Assembly (NCBI GenBank): GCA_007922195.1
Contig: ML682122.1
Location: forward strand, 190,457-254,456
DNA from: Podocnemis expansa
Lineage: Eukaryota; Chordata; Testudines; Podocnemididae
Direction of reading: 5' to 3'
Length of the DNA stretch: 64,000 bases
How positions within the stretch are numbered: position 1 is the first letter of the stretch; the number at the start of each line of letters is the position of its first letter. Positions 12,019-23,720 of this stretch are shown piece by piece. The position numbers were made by a program, and so were the translations under genes. Under the pieces are notes generated by a model. It was not told where the DNA came from. It saw nothing but the letters and a program-made list of their open reading frames with translations, and made no database searches.

Positions 12019-12484
12019 CCTATGAGTGATATATTTATATTTCAAACTTGTGCTATATGTCTGGATGACACCTCCAGACAAATAGGCATAAGCACTACCC
12101 AGCTGTTTGGGTGCCCTACTAAGGGCAATTGCTGTACAATAGACACATCAAAAGAAGTTAGGAGATACCCCAATGAGTCAGCAGGACATGTAAGGACATG
12201 CCTTTAAACAGGGAACTCCAAGAATTTTCTTCTGACTAGGAGCTGTGAGCTGGTGTTTGGGACAAAGAATGTACAAGGCACTTGGGAAAAGGCATAAGAA
12301 GAGACCTGTGCCTCCTTTTTCTCCTCAGTTGTGCTTCTCAGCTCTAGATAACTGCTTTTTAAACTGAAACTATGGACAAAGGACTTACAGACCTCTCCCC
12401 ATTTTGGATGCTCTTTGTGCAAAATTTATAAACCAGCAAACTCTAAGAATTAGACATAAGCGCTCTGATGTCATTTGTGTATAT

Positions 12485-13790
12485 CTAAGAATATTAAATC
12501 ATAGGAGACTAGGTTGGAAGCTAACTTGGGGATCGTTTATTCCAACCAGCTGCTTCAAGCAGGACAAACCCCAGACAAATCATCTTTGCCAGGGTTTTTT
12601 CAAGCCAGGCCTTAAGAGTCTAAAGATTATAATTATTACCCAACCCAGAGCTTTACTACTCTCCTAGTAAAAAAAGCTCTTCCAAATCTTCAACCTAGCC
12701 ACTTCCCCTGTAACTTGAGACCACTGCTCCTTGTTCTGAAATTGGCTTCTGCTGAAAAAAAGTCTAGCTCCATCGTCCATTGAACCTCCTCCCCAATTTA
12801 GGTAGTTGAAGGCTGCTATCAAATCTCCTCTCATTTTTGTCTTCTCCAGACTAAACAAGTCTAGTTCCCTCAGTCTCTCCCCACAAGTCATGTGCTCCAG
12901 CCCCCTTATAATTTTCATTACCCTTCATGGGGCTTCCTCCAATTTGTCCATGTTCTTTCTGTAGTGGGGGACCAAAAAGTAGGCACAATGTTCCAAATGT
13001 GGCTTCACCAATGCCAAATAGAGGGGAATAATCACTTCCCTTGATCTGCTGGCAGTGTGTCTACTAATGCAGCCCCACACATAGGTTACCTTCCTGGCAA
13101 TAAGGGCACCCTGTTGACTCGTATCCTGTGTTGTCTCCACTGTAAGCCACAGATACTTTTCTGTAAGACTGCAACCTATCCTATTGGTCCCCAGTCTCTG
13201 GCAGTTCATGGGATTCTTTCATCCTAAGCACAGGACCCTGTACTCCTCCTTGCTGAACCTCATCAGATTTCTTTTGATCCAATAGTCCATTTTATCTAAG
13301 TCACTCTATCTTGTCCCTATCCTTCAATATATTTAACACTCTCTCCACATTAGTATTATCTATAAATTACCTGAGAGTGCAGCCCACCCCATCCTCCATA
13401 TCATCAAATAAGATGTTAAAAAACATGGCCCCAGGACCAATCCATGGGACATGCCTATTAGGTGCCTACTCAACATGGAGCCATTGAACCCAGTAAACTG
13501 GAAAGTTTTCTATCTATCTTGTGGTGCATTCATACAAACGATAATTCTTTAATTTATGGGCAAGAATTTTGTGGAAAACTGAATCAAAAGCTTTGCTAAA
13601 TTCAATAGCTATTATACCCACTGCCTATCCCCTATTCACACAACCATTATCTCCCCAGAGTAGAAAATTCAACAACTCTCCTTTCATTTGTTCCCTTTCT
13701 TTTATAATAAACTGCTAGTTACAAATGTTAAAATATTGGCCAGAAATATGTTTTTGTAAGATCCACACTAACACTGATCTCCTAATGTGT
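12485..13790 (-). mobile_element. CR1-type LINE, 3' half of ORF2 and 3' UTR
   Basis: Minus strand. RT-like sequence begins near 13790. A C-terminal block at 12925-13209 contains the GCISRHTASRSREVI motif characteristic of the CR1 ORF2 C-terminus. It is continued in a different frame at 12664-12918 (ERLRELDLFSLEKTKMRGD), then the 3' UTR to about 12485. Frameshifts separate the blocks. It is a 5'-truncated copy, as is usual for CR1. Confidence 0.85.
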
Positions 13791-13799
13791 TTGGTCCTG

Positions 13800-14008
13800 A
13801 AGGGTTTAGAAAAATGTTTTGGAAAGTGAAAAGAGCTTTTAGTAACCTTTCACTGCAGTGAGCTTTACTTGCTGATTGAGAGCCAGAGACTAGAGTGAGC
13901 AATGAAAGGGGCTGTGTGATCTCTTTTTTCACTTCTTGCTAACCAGCAAGAGGGATCCAGAGCACAGTTTGCGACTGACAGCAGTGTGAACCACCAATTT
14001 TGTGTGAC

Positions 14009-14042
<34 letters not shown>

Positions 14043-14896
14043 ACCCTGTCTTAAACTTGGCGTTTTCAGATGGGCTCCCCTAGGCAACTTGCATCCCAAA
14101 AAACATTTCTCTTTGTTTCAGATTTGCAGGGAAAGAACATGGATTTGAACCCATGTAACAAGCAAGCTCCCATGCTGTTGTAAATCAGCCATAACACTGC
14201 TGATGTCTGAGGGCCAGATTTTTAGCTGGCATAAATATACTTCTGTACTCTGAATTCATTGGAACTATGTCGTTTATACCTGCTCGAAGTCTGGCTCCAA
14301 GATTTTTGTCTTTGCCTCTGGGTACTTCTTTGGGACCATCTTCAGACATCATCTGTTGGCTGTATCCCACAAACTGCAGATGCAATACAAGAGAAAAAAA
14401 CATCTCTGCCCAGAAGAAGTGATTACATACAGTACTGAATGAACAGGCTATGCTGAATCAGCTGGGCATCTGGTGCCAAAATGCTCTGAGCTATTTCAGG
14501 TCATGTGTTTGTGCTATAAATAAGTGCTTTTTTTCCTGTAAATACCTGGGACACCCTTTAGGGCTCAGCACTGCTTTTTTTTTTAGCCACGGTCCATCCA
14601 GAATTACTGTCAAGGTGCGAGACTGAGAGTGGGTGCTGTTCCCGCTCTGTGTGGTTAGGATCACCTAGCACAGGCTATCAGGGTGGTTTGTTCCTGTGTG
14701 CAGATCAGAAGTAGGGTCACAGCTCTGCAAAGCAGATTCAGCTATTTAGCTCCAGAGTAGGGAGATTGTGGGCTGTGACTGTGTCTGAGCTATACACAAG
14801 CCAGGTTTGCCTCTGGAGCTGGGAGAGGCTTTTAGTCCTTGTTTCCTGTTAGTCCTCTACCTCTTGCCCTAGGAAGGGTTCAGGAAGAATCCCTCT
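13800..14896. other. Unassigned interval with poly-T
   Basis: Contains a poly-T tract at about 14011-14040. No coding or repeat family was recognised in the rest. Confidence 0.5.
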
Positions 14897-14904
14897 GTGT
14901 AGTG

Positions 14905-15795
14905 CAGAGGTGTCAAACTCATTCAATGTGAGGGGCCATGTTCAAGGGCAGGGCACCTATTGTGGGCCATGTGGACATATGGGGTCCTCAACCCTTTCCC
15001 CTGACAGCTTCAGAGTGGCATAGGCTCTCCTGTCCCCAACCTATTCTGCAGGCTTTGTAGCACTTTCCCTTTTCCCTGCCCCATGGGCTCCCCTTTGCAA
15101 TGCTGGATCCCTGACTCCCTTTCTCCTAATCTGCATGTGCTGGATCCTCTCTCCCAGGCTTGGCCACTCCAAGAACCCCCTTCCCTTTCCACTTCTCCTA
15201 ACATGTGGTGGTGTCAGGCATTGATCATAAGTCTCAGACACAGCCACTGGCAGGCTGGGTTCCTGCCTCCTCCAGCCCTGCCCACTCACTGTCAGTCATT
15301 CAGCAGGGTGGCCTTTTGGTGCCACAGTCCTGGCTTGCCGTTAATAGGCTTGTTCCCACATGGGCCCCAAACACTTTTTCTTTTCTTCTTTGTTATTCAT
15401 GTAATGTGCACTCAATGAGATTAGCATGCCAAATGACTGACAGCGAACAGCTGGGGTGGAGAGTGGTGTAATGGATCTCCAGAAGCCTGGCCCAGCCTCC
15501 TGTGACTGAGATTCTGACTGGTTGGTAGATCACAGCAGAGCTGAGACAAGGTTGGCTGGAGCACTTCCTTTGTGCCCTGCGTTCTGACTCACTCACATGA
15601 TCCAAGTCACAAGCAGGCTGAGCCTGGCTCTGCAAAGGCATGTGGGGAAGTGAGGAGGGAGGGGGCAGCCTGTCTTTGTTGTTTGCTGCTGATGCAGAAA
15701 GCTCCCAGGCATAGCCTGGGCAGAAGCTCCAAAGGCGGGATCAGCGCTCTTCGTTGGCTCAATGTGGCCTGTGGGCTGTAACATTGATACCCCTG
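14905..15795. mobile_element. hAT-type non-autonomous transposon, 891 bp
   Basis: Terminal inverted repeats begin CAGAGGTGTCAAACTCA and end GATACCCCTG, the pattern of hAT elements. The flanking 8-mers are GTGTAGTG (14897-14904) and CTGTAGTG (15796-15803), 7 of 8 identical, as expected for the 8 bp hAT target duplication. No transposase motif was recognised, so it is taken as non-autonomous. Confidence 0.85.
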
Positions 15796-15970
15796 CTGTA
15801 GTGAATCTTTGTCTGCTAGCAACTGCAGCGAAAGACACCTGGTGAGGAAATCTTGGAAACTGACACAGGGATGGCTGCCTGGTTGATTTCTACACAGATA
15901 GCTAGATAGTGACCTAGTATTTGAAGATATCACACAATGAGAAAAATGAACAAAAACCAGTACAGTAAGT

Positions 15971-16178
15971 CAGTGGCTCCCAACCTTTTCTCTGTTGTGA
16001 CACACTTTGATACCCATAATTATTTTGCAGCACAGCACCATATTACAGCTAAATAAACTCATGAATATTCCTGAGCCAATCCATAACTCTGAGTAATTTT
16101 TCAAAAAGAATTTGTGGCATATCTCCTCAGGCCTAGCTGCACACTTATGGGCCAAGAGACACTGGCTGGGAAACACTG
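15971..16178. mobile_element. hAT-type MITE, 208 bp
   Basis: Starts CAGTGGCTCCCAACC and ends GGCTGGGAAACACTG, inverted and nearly matching. It is flanked by a perfect 8 bp target duplication CAGTAAGT at 15963-15970 and 16179-16186. A related end fragment is at about 25020-25086. Confidence 0.92.
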
Positions 16179-16186
16179 CAGTAAGT

Positions 16187-16900
16187 CTCTGTCTTTCAAG
16201 TTAATATTTTATTGAATTAATGCAGAATATCAACATAGAAGGAGCCCTTATGAACAGAAATATAAATTGCCACTGGAATAATTTCAGACTTTTTTCAGTT
16301 TGATCAAACATCTACTGCCAGAAAGATTTTTTCCAGCACAAAAATTTGATTGTTTTATAGATATTACAAAATCGCTATTTTTTTTTGAGGGGAGGAGGAG
16401 GGATATAACTGAGAAACAAATGTTGCAGTTCAAATGTGCTGCCTCCTGATCACTTCCATCTAAATTTTCCTTCTGCCCAGTTGGATTTGTCATTAAACAT
16501 TTTTTTTTTTTTACACAAAGTCTCACTTGTCCTCTCTTCCTCTCTTTAAAGTAAGGTGCAGAGAAGGGACTTGATTGGCTCAAGGTCCCTGACTGAACTT
16601 AGAGAGACTACAATTTGCTTGCCATCCAGTTGAGTTGCATGGCACAGTCATAAAGTCACAGAAGGACACAAACACAACCAAACACAAAGTAAGTGATGCT
16701 TCTAGCCTAAAAAAAAAAAAAAAAAAAAAAGGAACTAGAGAGAGGATGGATTTTGTGCCAGAGCTCAGTCTGTAATAGGGCAGCAGGCAGTCTAATTGTG
16801 GCAATAGGAGATACAGCTTAGCCCAAATTCTGGGATTTGGGTTGCAGTTTTTTTCTAGCCTTGATACTTCATTTTCTCAAGAGACAGCACTTGTGAGAAA
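16187..16900. other. Unassigned interval with poly-A
   Basis: AT-rich, with a poly-A tract near 16708-16730. No gene recognised. Confidence 0.5.
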
Positions 16901-16904
16901 GCGC

Positions 16905-17365
16905 CTGCCCCACAACCTGACTGTCAGTGACACTGACCAGGCTCCGAGCTGCTTGGGCCCCTGCAGCAAGCCTCTGGGAGCCAGATGAGCTCCCTGTGGG
17001 CCCCTAGCCCCTGGAACCTACAGAGAGGGGCTGAGAGCCCCATCCGGCTCCTCGCCCCTCTCTGCAGTTGGCTGGGGATAGCCGCACACTCCCTCTCTGC
17101 AGATGGCAGTGCTGGCAAAGAGGGGTTAGGAGCCAGATCTTTCTCCCACCCCCTTTCCATGGCAGCAGGTGTTTGGAGCCAGCTCCTGTGAGTGGCCACA
17201 AGTGGCCAGGAGCCATATTTGGCTCCAAATCTCTTGTCACCGCCAATAGGAGGCTTGGTTGCCTGGTCAGTTTCACAGGAGTGAAATTTACCAGGTTTTT
17301 AGAGCCCCTGTTCAATGGACCTTGTGAAGTCGACTGCCAGGCCTGCCTTCAGTGTAGACATAGCC
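16905..17365. mobile_element. Harbinger-type element, right end with GC-rich core
   Basis: The right terminus CAGTGTAGACATAGCC ends at 17365. The interior is GC-rich (about 16925-17230), with a TTTCACAGGAGTGAAATT palindrome near 17270. No left terminus was found, so the left boundary is approximate. The hAT element at 17374 follows after 8 bp. Confidence 0.6.
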
Positions 17366-17373
17366 ATTTAGAG

Positions 17374-17528
17374 CAGTGGTTCTCAACTTTTTGCAGGTTG
17401 TGTCACACTTGGTGGCATATTGTGACCCGAGAAACACATCAGCTCCTCCCTCCCAGGCTAAATCAAGCCATCTCCTGACTTTCCATGACCATAGTAATGT
17501 GTCCCAACACAGCAGTTGAGAACAATTG
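17374..17528. mobile_element. hAT-type MITE, 155 bp
   Basis: Left end CAGTGGTTCTCAACTTTTT, right end AGTTGAGAACAATTG. Flanking 8-mers ATTTAGAG (17366-17373) and ATTTAGCC (17529-17536) agree at 6 of 8, consistent with an aged hAT target duplication. It is the short form of the family to which 32507-33848 belongs. Confidence 0.85.
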
Positions 17529-17536
17529 ATTTAGCC

Positions 17537-18118
17537 CACATAATCTGATTCAGCTGTAATGTATTTTACCTGCTTTAACCAATTAATAATTCTGTCAATT
17601 CTTTCTTTTAATTAAGAAATCATCAGTTAGTTTATGAAAGAACAGTTTGCAATGTTACTTTTGGTAAGATGCTGAGCATCCAGTGACTAGGGTGAAGGTC
17701 ACTCCTTAGGGAATCAGAAGACTCTAGTGCATATTATTTCTGTTTTAATAACTGTCTTCACAAAATTCTATTTGCCTGAATGATAAAGAGAAGCTAGAGA
17801 GAGCATAAGCAGACTACTTTTCCATGACAAAATTAATATAGTGATCCATGGGCACACTTTTGTTTCTGACTTGCTGAAATCTAGTGAAAGAATATACCCC
17901 CCAGTGTGGGGGAGGGGGAACTGCTCTGGTTTCCCATAGCCTGACTTGATTTTTGGCTCTCTTAACTGTGATCCACAGAAGACATTTTGATATACTTCCC
18001 CTACCCACCAAAAACAAACAAACAAGAACAAGCACACTGAAGTATGCATGCAGCTGTAAGAAATCAATGGTACTTTTCTCATTTATAATGTTAAACACCA
18101 TATTATTTCTTGGACCAG
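17537..18118. other. Unassigned interval
   Basis: AT-rich, no recognisable feature. A plus-strand open frame at 17953-18138 and minus-strand frames here have no recognisable content. Confidence 0.45.
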
Positions 18119-18178
18119 CTGACTATGTCTACACTTAGATTGTTAAACAGAATTAACATACATCCAACTAATTCAATC
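18119..18178. mobile_element. Harbinger-type MITE, left-end fragment
   Basis: GACTATGTCTACACTTAGAT followed by GTTAAAC matches the left end of the element at 39716-40713. There is no right end, so it is a truncated relic. Confidence 0.6.
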
Positions 18179-18531
18179 TGTATTTCTTACAACAAGAAAT
18201 GAGAAAATATAATTTTATTTAAGCCCATTATGACATAATTATGGCTCTTGAATTTATAGGTAATATACTTGGCTAATGGAGTTATGGAAGCAATATAAAT
18301 CCCTAAGATAAACAAATATGTCTGCATGAAGATTTATGGTTAGATATGTAAATTCAAATCTTATTTATACTACTATATTCCTTCACTATTTCTTTCAATT
18401 TCAGTGAACTTAGCATGGATTTCATTAGTCCCAAACATAATTCACACATATCAAGGACAATTTTTTTCAGTCAGTTCTATGTCTAAGAAAGGTAGGAATG
18501 AATTCACAGTCCCAGTAGGAGGAAGAACACT

Positions 18532-19485
18532 TTAACTCTTGGTGAATAACCTCCAAAAAATCAGTTTCTTTAATGCAGCTTTGATGTCCTTATTCCTCAT
18601 GCTGTAGATGAGTGGATTCATAATAGGAGGCACCACAGCATAGAGAACACCCACCAACAGATCCTGATTTGATGCTGAGCTGGAGGTGGGCTTCAGGTAT
18701 GCAGACATTGCAGTGAAAATCAACAAAGAGACCACAGTGAGGTGAGGCAAGCAGGTGGAGAAGACCTTACGCCGGGCCTCCTCAGAGGGAAGTCTCAGGA
18801 CTGCTTTGAAGATTTGAACATATGACACAATAATAAAAACAAAACAGTTTACACCTATAAATATACTGAAAGCAAGAAGCCCAAGTTCACTGAGGTATGA
18901 GTCAGAGCAGGTGAGCTTGAGGATTTGGGGGATTTCACAGAAGAACTGGTTGATGACACTGGACTGGCAGAAGGGTAACCTGAAGGTGTTCCAGGTATGC
19001 AGTGAAGAATGGACAATGCTAATGATCCAGGCACCAGCTGCCATTTTGAGACAAGATCTCCTGTTCATCACCCTCTCATAGTGCAGGGGTTGGCAGATGG
19101 CGATATATCTGTCATAAGCCATAATGATGAGTAAGGCAAAATCAGTTTCAGCGAACAGGAGAAACAGAAAGACTTGGAGAACACATCCAGGATAAGAAAT
19201 CACCCTGGTGTTCATGAGGGAATTGACCATGGATTTGGGAATGGTGACAGAGAGAGATCCCAGGTCCATGATGGACAGATTTATCAGAAAGAAGTACATA
19301 GGGGTATGCAGGTGGTGATCAAAGGCCACACATGTTATGATGAGAATATTTCCCATCAGCCCTGTCAGATAAATTAGTAGAAATACCCCAAAGTGCAAAA
19401 TCTGCAACTCACGAACATCAGAAATTCCTAAGAGAAGGAACTCGGTCACAGTGGTTTGGTTGGACAATTTTCTTCCTTTTGGCAT
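18532..19485 (-). CDS. Olfactory receptor, class II, family 14-like (intact)
   Basis: A complete single-exon odorant receptor of 317 residues from the preferred start at 19485. The same frame is open to an upstream ATG at 19539 (335 residues), but the inner start gives the family's usual length and places an N-glycosylation sequon (NQT) at residues 9-11. Seven-transmembrane GPCR hallmarks appear in order: GN in TM1 (45-46), LHTPMYFFL at 59-67, the TM3 cysteine near 101, MAYDRYIAIC at 122-131, FSTCLPHL before TM6, and PPIMNPLIYSMRNK in TM7. The product would sit in the cilia membrane of olfactory neurons and couple to the olfactory G protein; the ligand is unknown. The family-14 assignment rests on overall motif similarity. 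Paralogues at 27894-27983 and 42792-43710 are broken. No stop or frameshift is seen here. Confidence 0.93.
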   Translation of the reverse strand: MPKGRKLSNQTTVTEFLLLGISDVRELQILHFGVFLLIYLTGLMGNILIITCVAFDHHLHTPMYFFLINLSIMDLGSLSVTIPKSMVNSLMNTRVISYPGCVLQVFLFLLFAETDFALLIIMAYDRYIAICQPLHYERVMNRRSCLKMAAGAWIISIVHSSLHTWNTFRLPFCQSSVINQFFCEIPQILKLTCSDSYLSELGLLAFSIFIGVNCFVFIIVSYVQIFKAVLRLPSEEARRKVFSTCLPHLTVVSLLIFTAMSAYLKPTSSSASNQDLLVGVLYAVVPPIMNPLIYSMRNKDIKAALKKLIFWRLFTKS

Positions 19486-20054
19486 CCTGTACTGACTGTG
19501 GAGGGAAGGACAAGGTAATGGTTGGGAATAAAGTGACAAGGAGAATGGTCCTGATTCCTATAGGTAAAAGCTCCTGACTTAAGTGTCAGACTGCAGAGCT
19601 CTTTTCAATTCCATTGACTGGATCCATTAACACATCAGAGTAAATAGGCTCCCAAAAACTTAATGAAGATTAATCAGCATACAGCATCTGAAGGGCTAGT
19701 CTGGATGTACCTAGATAAAATTCTATGCAAAGTGAAACACCAATGCAACAATTAATTTTACCCAAGATGGATTCTTTTGTTTCTTCGAATCGTAATTTCT
19801 GAGTTTGGGAATGAATCTAAAATGCCAGCATGGCTTCTTAAGCACTTTCTGTGAAAATATGACAGTCATTCAGTATGCTATTTGAGAGCTCATCAGTAAC
19901 GATTGCCCTACAGCCCAGCCCAAGTGGTCTTCTGCTTGCTTATGGGTTGATTTATGACCCTGAGTCTCCCTTGCTCTTGCCTTTCAGTGCAATCATAATC
20001 TATAAACATGGCTTTGGTGCCTCTCTGCCGTGTTCTTTCGTTCTGTAACTCTAT

Positions 20055-20190
20055 GAGTGGGGGTAACGGGGGCAGTTAGGAGATGTGGCTCCCCCACTGA
20101 CTCACTGTGGGAACTTGGGCCAGTCACTTCCCCACCCTGTTCATCAGTTTACTTTCCCTATACTTTTTTGTCTTGTCTGGAATTCCTGGC
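20055..20190 (+). mobile_element. MIR-like SINE remnant (unit A)
   Basis: The core reads ACTTGGGCCAGTCACTTCC, very close to the conserved MIR/CORE-SINE core, followed by a TCAGTTTAC-type segment. It is present at the equivalent place in B (28575-28700) and C (44325-44440), so it predates the duplications. Confidence 0.7.
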
Positions 20191-20596
20191 GGGCTGTTTA
20201 AGGATGGGCTGTGTGTTGGGATGTGCATAGTTTGTTCTGTCAATAGCACTTATTTTTAGCTGGCACCAGAAGGGAACAACTGATACAGCACTGGAAAAGG
20301 AGACCTAGTTCAAATCTCACTGACCTTCCCAGGATCCTTGTTCAGGGTGAGGAGAAACAGGCTTTGGCTGGGTTTCCAACTCACTGCACTCAGTTGAAGC
20401 TTTGAGTGTGTTTAAAACATATTTTGTGAGATCATCAATTTTGCTGTTTCCTGCATTTTACCTACAGCAAAGGTCCCTGTGAAGCTGCACTAATCACAAC
20501 TGTAACAAGTAAATGTCTCCAAATCATACTGTTATTAGGCAGTTTTAATGTTCTTGGTGTGACTTACACCTCGTTGTCCAGGAGTTCCAAAGGGGC

Positions 20597-20882
20597 ATCC
20601 CTGTTAGCCTAGTAAAGCAAAAAAAGCAAGGAGTACTGCGGACTTCTCCCTCCTGTTATGTGCTGTTTCCCAAGGTCTGAATCCTAACAAATGGTCTGGT
20701 TTGCTGTTACTATATGACCTGATCCCATCTTATACTCCCTTGCATTTATTTTCATCCCATTCTGTAAGTTCCCCCTCTTCAAAGCATCTGACAAAGTGGG
20801 ATTTTCTTCCACAAAAGATCATGCGATAACTAAAACTGTTAGTTTTTAAGTGCCAGAGGACTCCTTGTGTTTTCTTACTGTA
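20597..20882 (+). mobile_element. Penelope-like element 3' end with inverted tail
   Basis: Plus-strand copy of the tail (about 20690-20882; GCATCTGACAAAGTGGGA, TAAGTGCCAGAGGACTCCTTG). It is preceded by a short inverted copy of the extreme 3' end (about 20605-20640, AAGCAAGGAGTACTG). The body is the reverse complement of 62170-62420. It is absent from the equivalent places in B and C. Confidence 0.75.
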
Positions 20883-20884
20883 CA

Positions 20885-21868
20885 GGAGGTGGCAGTCAGA
20901 GATTCTGTGCTTAAATTATTAATAAGAAAAATGGATTATGTATTGGAAACATGGAATCATTTTCCCCCTACTTTCTGCAATTTTCTTATTCACTTTCTAC
21001 CTGTTTTTACCTGAAATCACCTGGTTTACAAATAATGGAAAAGAAAAGATTTAGTTGTTAAAATATCCCCTTCCTCCCCCACTTCTTTTTGTATAACGAT
21101 ATCTGAGCAGCTCTAAATATTTGATAGTAGGGTAGTAAAATATCTTAAGGGCCTCATTTCACAGCTCTCTTATTAAATTTATCCATGGAATTTTAAACCC
21201 AACTATATATTAAAAACACCAGACTTACTGTGTTGATCTTGGTAGAAATTGTCCAGCTTCTTATGCATTGAACAGGAAAGGATTCTTAAGTCATTCCTAT
21301 CTATGTACCAGTCAGCAATGACTACATCTCCATATTATTCCGCAGCCCTTTCCCTGTTACTTCATCATATTTCCTGAGTTACTGGAACTCTCTGCAGTTC
21401 CTCGAAGTCAAGGATCGACTCCAAAGATGAACTCTCCATGCTTCCCTCATCAGGCAGGGGTGGCTGAGTGGTGAAGGACTAGAAGAGATAAAGGACCGAA
21501 AGTCCTACACAGCTACAGAGCAAGCTTCAAACACCATCACAATTCAGGATGTCCCTTCTCTGGGATTAAATATCTGAATCTGGTCTCCAGGGGCATGAGC
21601 CCAGCTCTGATATCAGCTCTGTAGTAAGCCACCCTGACAACCAGCCTCAGCTGATCCTGACCCCAGAGTAGTGAAACATGATCTCCTTGTACATTAGACA
21701 GTGGCATCATCTCTAGAAGAAACCTTAGCTAAAAACAAGCATTTCTGAGGGTCCAGGGCTGTCCCAAGGAGTTTTCTTAGAACAATATGAATATTTATAG
21801 GCTAGCCCAGAGCTGTGGCTTGCTGTGGCTCAGAACCCATTGGACCCAGAAATTCAGATAGACAGGAG
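20885..21868. other. AT-rich spacer shared with B and C
   Basis: No gene. Blocks here have clear counterparts in B (29100-29590) and C (44850-46760), for example the TATAAATATTGGAAACATGG-type phrase and TAGCCCAGAGCTGTGGC at about 21801-21820. Confidence 0.6.
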
Positions 21869-22305
21869 GGCTATGTCTACACTTTTATGTGAATTTGAAT
21901 TGATTGTCATCAATTCGAATTCAAATAAGTGCATGAACATACCCGCTTTCCTCAATTTGAACTGAGGCACTCTCAGTTCAAATTGAGGAAAGCAGAGTTT
22001 GAATTGCTCAAACCTGCTTTTTCATCGAAGTCAGGGTCAATTAGAAGTGTAATTCGAATTGCCATAGTGTGGCCATGTCAATTCAAATTCACTGTTTGTT
22101 TGAATTAGCCACAGCTTGATTTTTCCCTATACAATAGTGCCCCCTACCGGATTTGAAGTAGAAAGTCCTGTTCATGGACATGCCGATTCGAATGGGATTT
22201 TCTAGTGTGGCTATGTCAATTCCAAATGACTGAATTTGAATTAGATTCGAACTGGTCAATTTGAATTCAGTAATTTGAATAGAAATGCTCAGTGTACACA
22301 TAGCT
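21869..22305. mobile_element. Harbinger-type MITE, 437 bp (unit A only)
   Basis: Left end GGCTATGTCTACAC, right end GTGTACACATAGCT. Subterminal words are GAATTC/CAATTCGAATT, as in 10933-12018. It is absent from the paralogous place in C (near 46784-46790), so it inserted in A after the split from C. The flanking triplets (GAG, GAA) agree only partly. Confidence 0.85.
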
Positions 22306-22382
22306 GAATAGCCTGTTCCTGTAGTAGTGCTACATACACAGCTCTGAGAGAACAGAGATGTTTGTCTCCTCAGTTACATCAA

Positions 22383-22781
22383 GGGTATGTCCACACGAGT
22401 CTTTTATTTTGAAACAACACTGGTTGTTTCAAAATAAAAAACTGAATGTCCACACAATGTTTTCTTATTTCAAAATGACAGGCTCTGTCATTTCAAAAAT
22501 CGAACCGTCATTTCGAAACAGCTTAAACCCCATTCATTTAGAAACAGCTGTTATTTCAAAATGGTTATTTCAAAATAATGCCGTTTGGACATGTTGTTTT
22601 GAAACAACACCATTGTTGCAAAACAACTGTTTTGAAACAACATGTCCAAACGGCTTTATTTAGAAATAACCATTTTGAAAAAACAGCCGTTTCGACAGTA
22701 GGCTTTCCCTTAATTCGAATTAACATTTTCTTAATTTGAGTTAACTTATTTTGAAATAACAATGTATGTGTGGACATAGCC
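22383..22781. mobile_element. Harbinger-type MITE, 399 bp (unit A only)
   Basis: Ends GGGTATGTCCACAC and GTGTGGACATAGCC. A perfect 3 bp target duplication CAA is present at 22380-22382 and 22782-22784. The empty site in C reads CAG at about 46858-46860. The interior is rich in TTTCGAAAC / GAAATAAC inverted words. Confidence 0.92.
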
Positions 22782-23655
22782 CAACAGTTAGTGTGGTACA
22801 GCCACCCAATGAACCCACGGTTCTGTCTGTCCTTAGTGTTGGATGCTGCTCACTAGCCTAGTGCAGTCTGTGAAACTGATGTGACTTGGTATAATATCCT
22901 TGTCAAATTACACCAAGTGTAGATGTGGCTGTTTGGTTTCAGTAGAGCTGAAACTGGTTTACAATATTTGGTGATCTGGTCCTGTCATACTCATGGAGCT
23001 ATGTCACTTTTTGGCAGCTGGTATTGTCCTTCTATTGATGCTGCTGCTAATTTACACATAGAGCTATGATTGATTTACACCTGCAGGGAATATGTCTCAT
23101 GTAACTGTGTCAAATCCACATACTTTGCTTTTGATGCTGAACTGAAGAGGAGAGAAAAGTGTCTAAACTGTCTGCACCTTTTTAGATCTTTGCCCATATG
23201 AGATTAAGGCCGTACCTCAGAATTACCAAGTGCCTGGTGATTGGGGTATTTTTGTCACTTTGCAAAACTTTCTTTTTCTCCAGAACAAAACATCTATTTG
23301 TTCTTTTAAAAGTTTGCTGCTGAGCATTGACTAAATGCAGCTTTGAAACCTTCCTATGCTGAAGAGAAATGCCAGTTTTAACCACTTTCAGTTAAAAAAA
23401 TTCACAGAAACTGTTTCCCTCTTGTGTCAGATATTTGTTTTTTATCTCTCCATTTATGATTATAGTAGTTTACATAAAACACAGTTCATTGTCATACCTC
23501 TGATGTTCATAACTCTGAATTTCTACTGTAATTGCAAGAGTGTAACTTTTAAAGGTAAATTCCCACGTGTGACAGACCTTTGCTGTATTAGTCACTATTA
23601 CTAAGATTTCCTATATCTGATTCTCAACTCTAATGGGGTAAATGAGGCAGGTTTT

Positions 23656-23661
23656 TCTTTT

Positions 23662-23720
<59 letters not shown>
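23656..23720. repeat. (TTTC)n microsatellite
   Basis: Tetranucleotide tract abutting the 3' end of a minus-strand CR1 copy. The equivalent tract in C (about 47726-47742) is much shorter. On the CR1 strand this is GAAA following the element end. Confidence 0.95.

Noticed and set aside
19174..19377. Plus-strand frame antisense to the intact receptor
   Set aside because: Shadow of the receptor coding sequence with no recognisable content.
19486..19539. Upstream ATG giving an 18-residue longer receptor
   Set aside because: The extension is unusual for odorant receptors and puts the glycosylation site too far from the N-terminus; the inner ATG gives the standard length.
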